A DNA stretch of 64,000 bases from Galbibacter marinus (GTDB lineage: Bacteria > Bacteroidota > Bacteroidia > Flavobacteriales > Flavobacteriaceae). The DNA lies in assembly GCF_000300875.1 (NCBI RefSeq), contig NZ_AMSG01000007.1:78863-142862 (forward strand), given 5' to 3'. The position numbers were made by a program, and so were the translations under genes. This document shows positions 53,115 to 60,795 of the stretch, one piece after another. How positions within the stretch are numbered: the stretch's first letter is position 1; each line of letters opens with the position of its first letter. Under the pieces are notes generated by a model, which was not told the DNA's origin, made no database searches, and saw only the letters and a program-made list of their open reading frames with translations.

Positions 53115-53714
53115 TTAGATTTTTTTTATACGCCACTTCTTATTATTACCTTTAACTGCCACCAAATTTTCTGAAATCAATTTTGATGTGATGGCAGGTG
53201 GATTTTTATCATTCTTATCTTTTGGCGAGACGTGAATGGCCAATTGCGTTAAATGGTCAATGGTATTACCATTCTCATCTATAACAAGCTCAAAATAATG
53301 GTAGTTTACCACGTCTTTTTTGAAAATGTCATTATAGCCAATGGTTTCTTTTTCAACTTTTAACACCAAGGCTTTGCCATATTGAAAGTTGTTGGCATTG
53401 AGGAATTGTGGAGTGATGACAGTTTTTCCAGTTTTATCGATATAGCCATAATAGAGCACGCCATCTTTTTGGTTTGCAATCAGGCATTTTCCGTTACTGA
53501 ATATAGGGTAGCTTGCATTGTCTGTTTTGGTTGCCACCAAATCATTTCGAAAATCAACGATTAAATTTCCTTCTGGGTCAATAAAACCCCATTCGTTCCC
53601 TTTTTTAATGGCAGCGACGCCATTGCTAAAAGGCGAGATGTAGTCTAAATTTTCAAAGGTTTGTGCAATTCCTATAAAGGGAATTAATACTAATGTGATA
53701 AGTAGTTTTTTCAT
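53115..53714 (-). CDS. WG-repeat exported protein
   Basis: The 199-residue protein has a signal peptide (LLITLVLIPFIGIAQ) and WG (beta-leg) repeats: EWGFIDPEGNLIVDF, YYGYIDKTGKTVITPQF. The last repeat is degenerate. The family is common in Bacteroidota, and the role is unclear. It is 69 bp downstream of the AraC regulator gene on the same strand and separated from the long operon by 165 bp. Confidence 0.83.
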   Translation of the reverse strand: MKKLLITLVLIPFIGIAQTFENLDYISPFSNGVAAIKKGNEWGFIDPEGNLIVDFRNDLVATKTDNASYPIFSNGKCLIANQKDGVLYYGYIDKTGKTVITPQFLNANNFQYGKALVLKVEKETIGYNDIFKKDVVNYHYFELVIDENGNTIDHLTQLAIHVSPKDKNDKNPPAITSKLISENLVAVKGNNKKWRIKKI

Positions 53715-53783
53715 TTTGTTTAATTTAATTTGATGAAATTAACCATTGCCTTAAGCTTTTGTCTGCATAACTTTCGTTGATAT

Positions 53784-54365
53784 CTATATAATTTCATCAT
53801 AGAAATTCCGTTTCCAATTTCCTGTGTTTTTGTAATCGGTCATACTCATTCCCACCACTTCCTTAAACTGTCTAGACAGGTGGTTGACACTACTGTAGTC
53901 CAATAAATATCCTATATCTGAAAAGGAATGTTGTTTAAGCTGAATGAGCTCTTTGACTTTTTCTATTTTTAATTTGATAAAGTACTTTTCAATGGTTGTC
54001 TGTTGATTTGCTGAAAACAATCTGCTCAATGTCTTGTAATCTTTATGAAGTCTTGAAGCCAATAGTTCAGATGTTTTTACCTTAATATGTAACGGTAGCT
54101 CTTGCAATTGTTCTATTAGAATAATCTTGATTCTTTCTGTGAGCATTTCTTCTTCTTTTTGTACAATTTCAAAATTATTGGCGTGAAGTACACTTGTAAC
54201 GGTATCGATAATTTCATTGTTCGTTTTTTTTTGTGCTTCTACCAGCAACCTTCCTAATTCCAAGGAAAGCACTGTAACTTCAAGTTCTTGTAATTCTTGT
54301 TTAATTACTTTTAAGCAGCGGTTACAGACCATATTCTTAATCCAAAATTCTTTTGGTTTGTTCAT
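53784..54365 (-). CDS. AraC-type regulator with HMA-like N-terminal domain
   Basis: The 193-residue protein has an N-terminus with KNMVCNRCLKVIKQEL (Cys14, Cys17), resembling the metal loop of HMA domains, then a linker and a C-terminal AraC HTH (LASRLHKDYKTLSRLFSANQ, SFSDIGYLLDYSSVNHLSRQFKEVVGMSMTDY split into two HTH units). This suggests direct sensing of a soft metal with transcription control. Two sites 22 bp apart lie just upstream of its start. It is the most likely controller of the island's metal genes. Confidence 0.86.
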   Translation of the reverse strand: MNKPKEFWIKNMVCNRCLKVIKQELQELEVTVLSLELGRLLVEAQKKTNNEIIDTVTSVLHANNFEIVQKEEEMLTERIKIILIEQLQELPLHIKVKTSELLASRLHKDYKTLSRLFSANQQTTIEKYFIKLKIEKVKELIQLKQHSFSDIGYLLDYSSVNHLSRQFKEVVGMSMTDYKNTGNWKRNFYDEII

Positions 54366-54383
54366 AATATATAATGTATTGTC

Positions 54384-54420
54384 ATTGAGTTTAGCTCAAT
54401 GGTCTGATAGGTTTAGCCTA
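54384..54420 (-). promoter_or_regulatory. Double AraC-type operator upstream of the AraC gene
   Basis: ATTGAG-TTTAG-CTCAAT (54384-54400) and TAGG-TTTAG-CCTA (54408-54420) are two inverted repeats sharing the core GTTTAGC at 54389-54395 and 54411-54417, exactly 22 bp apart. AraC-family proteins typically contact two half-sites 21-22 bp apart. The pair lies 19-55 bp before the AraC start codon, so autoregulation is likely. Confidence 0.7.
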
Positions 54421-54534
54421 ACAGGATTAATATTGTGTAGCGTTGTTGAGAATAGGGTACAACAAATGTTAGCCAGAAGTGAAATATTGGCTATAGAGGC
54501 AATGCAGATTAATTTTAACCTGCGAAGTAGAAAA

Positions 54535-54957
54535 TCAAATTAAAAAGGACTCGTTGAGGATTACAAGGTCTGTGGATAGCAAAGGTGGCCTATAAGCCTT
54601 AAACGAAACTGTGTTTTTCTCTAAACCTTCAAAAAGGTTGATATAAGAATAGACGAAGTTGTTTAAGAAAACTAAAGTTTCAATCTCTGAAATTGTATTG
54701 GCCTTCTTGAAGGTGTCATCTCCTTCTTTCAAGATGGTCTTATTATCGCAACAGTCTTTCTCTTGTATTGTAGTACATTGCTTGGAATTATTATCTTTTT
54801 TCTGTGCAGTCTCCATACAAGATTCTGCTTTACTAAAAAAAGCCAAATCCACCATTTTATTACAGCAAAAGTGCATATTTACCGTAAAGGATGTGGTGGA
54901 AAACAGTATAAAAACTGCTAAAAAGAAGGACAGTATTTTAGTAAAAAAAGATTTCAC
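54535..54957 (-). CDS. HYC_CC_PP family exported cysteine-rich protein
   Basis: The 140-residue protein has a signal peptide (LSFFLAVFILFSTTSFT) followed by MHFCCNKMVD and a later CCDNK pair, plus YINLFEGLEKN. This matches the HYC_CC_PP family found next to Cus-type efflux genes in Bacteroidota. The Cys residues probably bind copper or silver. It is a paralogue of the 55248-55664 gene and is divergent from it. Confidence 0.85.
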   Translation of the reverse strand: MKSFFTKILSFFLAVFILFSTTSFTVNMHFCCNKMVDLAFFSKAESCMETAQKKDNNSKQCTTIQEKDCCDNKTILKEGDDTFKKANTISEIETLVFLNNFVYSYINLFEGLEKNTVSFKAYRPPLLSTDLVILNESFLI

Positions 54958-55086
54958 TCTATAAAATTAATAAATTTTGATTAACATTAAAGGATTTTGG
55001 AAAATAAAATTCAACTGTTCAATTATTTTATTATTAGTTTTTTACAAAAAAACAACAAAATTAATCAGTACAAATATAATTCTAAA

Positions 55087-55100
55087 AGTTCAACAGAACT
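55087..55100. promoter_or_regulatory. Palindrome between the two divergent HYC_CC_PP genes
   Basis: AGTTC-aaca-GAACT (55087-55100) lies near the middle of the 290-bp divergent region. A -7-like element for the leftward gene (TATATTTG on the reverse strand, 55071-55078) is 8 bp away. It could be a shared operator. Evidence is limited. Confidence 0.35.
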
Positions 55101-55231
55101 ATGATTTATATCATATAAAGGAAGCTGCAAAAGAATTTTATTTGCAAATAATATTTAAGCGGTTTCGTGCAAAATAAACATTGATAAATCAAAAAAAATT
55201 GTTAAATAAACAAATTGAGATAAATTTTGTA

Positions 55232-55239
55232 TAAATTTG
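55232..55239 (+). promoter_or_regulatory. -7 box of the rightward HYC_CC_PP/Cus operon
   Basis: TAAATTTG matches TAnnTTTG and ends 8 bp before the ATG at 55248, which predicts an almost leaderless message. A TTG lies 14 bp upstream, shorter than the usual 17-20 bp. The box overlaps the longer possible start at 55227, which argues against that start. Confidence 0.5.
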
Positions 55240-55247
55240 CAACATTA

Positions 55248-55664
55248 ATGAAAAAAGTTTTTCATAAAATATCATCCGTTTGTTTGGCACTTATCGTGCT
55301 ATTGTCAACAGTTTCTTTTACTATTGATAGTCATTACTGTGGCGATACTTTAGTGGATTCTTCTTTATTTGGGCACGTTGAAACTTGCGGAATGGATAAA
55401 CAACTATCCAAAAATGATTGTCAAAGTGAAGTTCAGGATGATTCCTGCTGTTCAGATAAGCAATTAGTTGTTGAAGGTCAGGACGACCTGAAGATGTCTT
55501 TTAACACCTTAAATTTTGAGCAACAAGTCTTTGTTGTCTCTTTTGTACATTCTTATATCAATCTCTTTGAGACTCTTGATTCACACATTGTACCATTTAG
55601 AGATTATGCGGTTCCCTTTCTCATACGGGATATACAAAAACTGCACGAGACGTATTTAATTTGA
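55248..55664 (+). CDS. HYC_CC_PP family exported cysteine-rich protein (second copy)
   Basis: The 138-residue protein has a signal peptide (SSVCLALIVLLSTVSFT), DSHYCGDTLVDSSLF, a DSCCSDK pair and SYINLFETLDSH near the C-terminus, aligning with the divergent copy. I chose ATG 55248 (MKKVFHKISS) rather than the upstream TTG at 55227, because a -7 box overlaps that region and the signal peptide begins at 55248. It precedes cusA by 134 bp and may help bind or deliver copper. Confidence 0.83.
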   Translation: MKKVFHKISSVCLALIVLLSTVSFTIDSHYCGDTLVDSSLFGHVETCGMDKQLSKNDCQSEVQDDSCCSDKQLVVEGQDDLKMSFNTLNFEQQVFVVSFVHSYINLFETLDSHIVPFRDYAVPFLIRDIQKLHETYLI

Positions 55665-55798
55665 TTTTAAACAGTTTCCGATAAATATCGGAATAATTAG
55701 CCCTATGGTCAATACTATTTTGGGCTCAATTTCTTGTGTTTAATGTTTTGATTTTATCAAGATATTATTCGATGTATAACTGTTTAATAATCATTGTA

Positions 55799-58700
55799 AT
55801 GCTGAATAAAAGCATCAAATTTTTAATCGAGAACAAGCTAGTAGCCGTTCTACTACTTGCACTTTTTATTGCTTGGGGAGTCGTAAACGCCCCGTTTGAA
55901 TGGAATACAGGCTCACTTCCTCGAGACCCTGTTGCCGTAGATGCCATACCAGATATTGGCGAAAACCAACAAATTGTATTTACTAAATGGGATGGTCGTT
56001 CCCCTCAAGATATTGAGGATCAAATTACTTATCCTCTAACCACATCGCTTCTTGGTATTCCAGGGGTTAAAACAATACGTAGTTCATCTATGTTCGGGTT
56101 TTCGAGCATTTATATCATTTTCGAAGAAGATATTGAATTTTATTGGAGCAGAAGCCGAATACTTGAAAAATTAAACTCATTACCAGCCGGACTTCTACCA
56201 GAAGGCGTTAATCCAGCTCTAGGTCCCGATGCCACAGGATTAGGGCAAATATATTGGTACACCCTTGAGGGACGTGATAAAGATGGTAATGTTACAGGTG
56301 GATGGGATTTACAAGAATTAAGAAGCATTCAAGACTTCTACGTGAAATATGCGTTGTCATCTGCGAGTGGCGTTTCAGAAGTGGCTTCCATCGGCGGATA
56401 TGTTTTGGAATATCAAGTGGATGTTAATCCCGAATTAATGCGGCAATACAACATAGGCTTGAGTGAGGTTGTAAAAGCAGTAAAACAAAGCAACAAAGAT
56501 GTTGGTGCACAAACGCTTGAAATCAACCAAGCTGAATACCTTATAAGAGGATTGGGTTATATTAAGAAACTATCTGATTTAGAAAACGCGGTAGTTACTT
56601 CAAAAGATTTTACATCCATCCGTATAAAGGATATTGCGAAAGTAACACACGGTCCTGCTACAAGAAGAGGCTTATTGGACAAGGAAGGAGCCGAGGTTGT
56701 TGGTGGTGTTGTAGTGGCTCGTTATGGGGCCAATCCTATGGAAGTCATCAACAATGTTAAAGAAAAAATAAACGAGTTAAGTTCTGGGCTTCCATCAAAA
56801 ACATTAAGCGATGGGAGGACTTCGCAATTAACCATCGTACCCTTTTATGACAGAACAGAACTAATCCAAGAAACCTTGGGCACACTTGATGAAGCGCTAA
56901 CTTTAGAGATATTGATAACCATTTTTGTGATTATCATAATGGTCTTCAATTTAAGGGCTTCCGTATTGATTTCCGGATTATTGCCTGTTGCGGTTTTGAT
57001 GGTCTTTATTTCTATGAAACTGTTCAATGTAGATGCAAATATTGTCGCCTTATCTGGTATTGCAATTGCTATTGGAACTATGGTCGATGTGGGCGTTATC
57101 CTTTCGGAAAATGTCTTGCGGCATATTGATGAAAATGAAGAAAAGCTACCTATGAATACGGTAGTTTATAATGCGACTGCCGAAGTTTCTGGCGCCATCT
57201 TAACGGCAGTAATGACCACTATTATTAGTTTCATTCCTGTATTTACTATGATTGGTGCAGAAGGGAAATTGTTTAGGCCATTGGCATTTACAAAAACGGC
57301 AGCACTCACCGCATCTCTTATTGTTGCCCTATTTTTAATTCCACCATTTGCGGCCTATTTATTTAAAAAGAGAAATTTAAAAACTTCTTTTAGTTATATG
57401 CTAAATGGAGCATTGATTGTTTTTGGCGTTTTATCTTTAATTTTAGGCTATCCGCTTGGATTAATATTAGTTGCATTTGGCGTTGTTGGCTTCCTTTCAC
57501 TAAAGGAAAAGATTACGTCAAAACGCGCCAACATCATCAATATATTTGTTTCGGCTTTTGCTATCATATTCCTATTGGCGGAATATTGGAGACCACTGGG
57601 AGTAGATAGAAGTATCCTTATAAACTTAATCTTCGTTGGTCTTATCTGTTTTGGTCTTTTGGGTGTATTTACACTTTTTAGAAATTATTATGTTCGAATT
57701 TTAAATTGGGCATTGCGCAATAAGCTGTTATTTCTTTCGATACCAACTGCCATTGTAATTTTTGGAGTGATGATTATGCGTAATACTGGTAAAGAGTTTA
57801 TGCCTTCACTCAATGAGGGTTCATTCCTGTTAATGCCCACTTCAATGCCACACGCAGGTGTGGAGGAAAATAAACGCGTCCTACAGCAACTCGATATGGC
57901 CGTTGCGAGCATTCCAGAAATTGAAACCGTAGTCGGTAAATCTGGGCGTACAGAATCAGCATTAGACCCTGCACCGTTATCGATGTATGAGAATGTTATT
58001 CAATATAAATCTGAATATATTTTAAATGAAAATCGCAAAAGACAACGCTTTAAGGTAAACGAAGACGGCTTATTTGTTTTAAAGGATGGCAGTTTAGTAA
58101 CCAACCCTAATAGCGAAATTGAAGTAGAAGATGATGACTATAAAGCCTCAAAAATTACAGACCCATTCTCTGTGACAAGTTCACAGCTCATTCCAGATGA
58201 CGATGGAGAGTACTTTAGAAATTGGCGACCTGAAATTGAATCGCCAGACGATATTTGGAAAGAAATCGTAAGGGTTACAAAGCTTCCAGGTGTTACTTCA
58301 GCACCAAAGCTACAACCCATAGAAACACGCTTGGTGATGCTACAGACTGGTATGCGAGCACCTATGGGCATTAAGGTGAAAGGACAGGATTTAAAAGAAA
58401 TTGAGGCGTTTGGGGTACAATTGGAAGATATCTTAAAACAAGCAGAGGGTGTAAAGGATGAAGCAGTTTTTGCCGACCGTATTGTGGGGAAGCCATACCT
58501 ACTTATAGATATTGACAGAGAACGACTTGCGCGCTATGGCATAACCATAGAGCAAGTACAGCAAGTTATACAGGTTTCTGTTGGTGGTATGGTGCTTTCA
58601 CAAACAGTAGAAGGTAGGGAGCGCTATGGTATTCGTGTACGCTACCCAAGGGAATTACGCGCAAATCCAAACGATTTAAAAGATATTTATGTGCCTGTAG

Positions 58701-59539
58701 AAAAAGGAAGTCCGGTTCCGTTAAGTGAGTTGGTCACTATTAGATATGAGAAAGGGCCACAGGTTATAAAGAGTGAAGACACTTTTTTAGTAGGCTATGT
58801 CCTTTTTGATAAATTAGATGGTTTCGCCGAAGTAGATGTGGTGGAAAATGCCCAAGCCCTTATTCAAGAAAAAATTGACAATGGCGAATTGACCGTTCCA
58901 AAGGGTATCAATTATCAATTTACGGGAACGTATGAAAATCAGTTACGAGCAGAAAAAACATTGAGCGTGGTAGTACCTCTGGCTTTGGCTATTATTTTTC
59001 TAATCCTATATTTCCAGTTCCGTTCTGTTGGAACGTCATTAATGGTCTTTACTGGAATTGCTGTCGCCTTTTCGGGAGGTTTTTTAATGATATGGTTCTA
59101 CGGCCAAGATTGGTTCTTAAACTTCAGCTTTTTCGGAGAAAATTTACGAGACCTCTTTCAAATGCACACCATTAATTTAAGTGTCGCTGTATGGGTTGGT
59201 TTTATTGCTCTATTCGGTATTGCTACCGATGATGGCGTAGTAATGGCTACCTACCTTACGCAAACCTTTGACAAAAACAAACCTAAAGATAGAAAAAGCA
59301 TTAGGGCATCCGTAGTTGAGGCAGGAGAAAAACGTATCCGTCCGTGTTTAATGACAACGGCGACAACTATTCTTGCTTTGTTGCCTGTATTAACATCAAC
59401 AGGTCGAGGGAGTGATATAATGATTCCAATGGCTATTCCTTCTTTTGGTGGGATGTTAATTGCACTTATAACCCTATTTGTTGTGCCAGTTTTATTTAGC
59501 TGGAAAGAAGAATTTCAATTAAAACGAGCTACAAAATGA
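55799..59539 (+). CDS. cusA: CusA/CzcA-type RND heavy-metal efflux pump
   Basis: The 1246-residue inner-membrane pump has RND features: N-terminal TM1, periplasmic pore domains (GIPGVKTIRSSSMFGFSSIY), TM4 block GIAIAIGTMVDVGVILSEN, and C-terminal ATDDGVVMATYL and GEKRIRPCLMTT. It is longer than E. coli CusA (about 1047), with an extra membrane block around 540-620 and a longer middle loop. ATG 55799 (MLNKSIKFLIEN) is chosen over 55736, because the longer start adds non-homologous residues. It exports Cu(I)/Ag(I). No CusB adaptor gene is present before the window ends. Confidence 0.94.
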   Translation: MLNKSIKFLIENKLVAVLLLALFIAWGVVNAPFEWNTGSLPRDPVAVDAIPDIGENQQIVFTKWDGRSPQDIEDQITYPLTTSLLGIPGVKTIRSSSMFGFSSIYIIFEEDIEFYWSRSRILEKLNSLPAGLLPEGVNPALGPDATGLGQIYWYTLEGRDKDGNVTGGWDLQELRSIQDFYVKYALSSASGVSEVASIGGYVLEYQVDVNPELMRQYNIGLSEVVKAVKQSNKDVGAQTLEINQAEYLIRGLGYIKKLSDLENAVVTSKDFTSIRIKDIAKVTHGPATRRGLLDKEGAEVVGGVVVARYGANPMEVINNVKEKINELSSGLPSKTLSDGRTSQLTIVPFYDRTELIQETLGTLDEALTLEILITIFVIIIMVFNLRASVLISGLLPVAVLMVFISMKLFNVDANIVALSGIAIAIGTMVDVGVILSENVLRHIDENEEKLPMNTVVYNATAEVSGAILTAVMTTIISFIPVFTMIGAEGKLFRPLAFTKTAALTASLIVALFLIPPFAAYLFKKRNLKTSFSYMLNGALIVFGVLSLILGYPLGLILVAFGVVGFLSLKEKITSKRANIINIFVSAFAIIFLLAEYWRPLGVDRSILINLIFVGLICFGLLGVFTLFRNYYVRILNWALRNKLLFLSIPTAIVIFGVMIMRNTGKEFMPSLNEGSFLLMPTSMPHAGVEENKRVLQQLDMAVASIPEIETVVGKSGRTESALDPAPLSMYENVIQYKSEYILNENRKRQRFKVNEDGLFVLKDGSLVTNPNSEIEVEDDDYKASKITDPFSVTSSQLIPDDDGEYFRNWRPEIESPDDIWKEIVRVTKLPGVTSAPKLQPIETRLVMLQTGMRAPMGIKVKGQDLKEIEAFGVQLEDILKQAEGVKDEAVFADRIVGKPYLLIDIDRERLARYGITIEQVQQVIQVSVGGMVLSQTVEGRERYGIRVRYPRELRANPNDLKDIYVPVEKGSPVPLSELVTIRYEKGPQVIKSEDTFLVGYVLFDKLDGFAEVDVVENAQALIQEKIDNGELTVPKGINYQFTGTYENQLRAEKTLSVVVPLALAIIFLILYFQFRSVGTSLMVFTGIAVAFSGGFLMIWFYGQDWFLNFSFFGENLRDLFQMHTINLSVAVWVGFIALFGIATDDGVVMATYLTQTFDKNKPKDRKSIRASVVEAGEKRIRPCLMTTATTILALLPVLTSTGRGSDIMIPMAIPSFGGMLIALITLFVVPVLFSWKEEFQLKRATK

Positions 59540-60747
59540 GATATATAATTTTAATAGCACTTGTTTTTTTCGCTTTCACGGAAGTAAATGCACAAGATTT
59601 AGCATCCTATATTCAGGAAGCTGAAAAGAACAATCCAGAAATCCAAGCTTTTGAATTGCGGTACAATATCGCCGAAGAAAAAGTAAATGAAGTTAACAGC
59701 TTACCAAATACTGAATTTAATTTTGGCGTTATGGCTATAGCTCCTGAAATGGATATGCCTATGGAGCAATTTAGTGCCTCTGTAATGCAAATGTTACCGT
59801 GGTTCGGGACCATTTCAGCAAGGGAAAATTATGCATCATCTATAGCAGAAGCGCAATATGTTGATATAGCAATTGCGAAAAGAAAACTTTCATTGTCAGT
59901 ATCCCAGTCATATTATAAACTTTATGCCATACGTGCAAAACAGCTTATTCTGGATGAGAACATTGAACTTTTACAAACCTATGAACGCCTAGCATTAACT
60001 TCATTGGAAGTTGGTAAAGCATCAGCTGTTGATGTACTTCGCCTTCAAATAAGACAAAACGAATTAGTTCAACAAAAGGAAGTGCTAGAACAGGGTTTTC
60101 AGGCAGAACAGACGCTGTTCAATAACCTTTTGAATCGTGAAGAAAATATGTCGGTGGATGTTGTGGAAGAAATGATGATTCCGGACGTTGACCCTCTGGT
60201 TTTAAATGAGAACCTTCAAATAAACCCGGAACTTATTAAATATGATAAGTTATATGAATCTGTTGAGCAGTCAGAGCTGTTAAACCAAAAGGAAAGTGGT
60301 CCTATGGTAGGGTTTGGAGTGCAGTATATTAACCAAAAAAATAGTCCAATGATAACTAGCTCTTTTAAAGATATGGTTATGCCTATGCTTTCTATTTCTA
60401 TTCCCATTTTTAATAATAAATATAAGTCTGTGACAAGACAAAATGAGTTGAAACAACTAGAAATAAAATTTCAAAAAGAGGATAGGTTGAATAAGTTAGA
60501 AACACTTTTGGCGCAAGGGCTTTATAATAGAAATGCGACAAGAATTAAGTTCAATGTACAAACCGATAATTTGAAACAGGCCATTGATGCCGAGGAAATT
60601 CTTATGAAAAACTACGAAACTGGAACTATAGATTTTAATGATGTGTTAGATGTACAGGAATTGCAGTTAAAGTTTCAAATCAATTTAATCGATTCCATTA
60701 AAGGGTATTTTACAGAATATGCTTTAATAAATTATTTAACAAGATAA
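59536..60747 (+). CDS. TolC-family outer-membrane efflux channel (CusC-like)
   Basis: The 403-residue protein has a signal peptide (LVFFAFTEVNAQD), and two TolC helical hairpin halves can be seen in LASYIQEAEKNNPEIQA and YYKLYAIRAKQLILDENIELL. It forms the exit duct for the RND pump. The start overlaps the end of cusA by 4 bp (ATGA), so the two are coupled. Confidence 0.92.
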   Translation: MRYIILIALVFFAFTEVNAQDLASYIQEAEKNNPEIQAFELRYNIAEEKVNEVNSLPNTEFNFGVMAIAPEMDMPMEQFSASVMQMLPWFGTISARENYASSIAEAQYVDIAIAKRKLSLSVSQSYYKLYAIRAKQLILDENIELLQTYERLALTSLEVGKASAVDVLRLQIRQNELVQQKEVLEQGFQAEQTLFNNLLNREENMSVDVVEEMMIPDVDPLVLNENLQINPELIKYDKLYESVEQSELLNQKESGPMVGFGVQYINQKNSPMITSSFKDMVMPMLSISIPIFNNKYKSVTRQNELKQLEIKFQKEDRLNKLETLLAQGLYNRNATRIKFNVQTDNLKQAIDAEEILMKNYETGTIDFNDVLDVQELQLKFQINLIDSIKGYFTEYALINYLTR

Positions 60748-60795
60748 AAAATTGAACTAGGCCAAATTGGTTTTTGAACACTAAAATAAAGAATT

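Noticed and set aside
55736..55798. Earlier start of cusA
   Set aside because: The extra residues are not pump-like, and the conserved N-terminal TM begins at ATG 55799.
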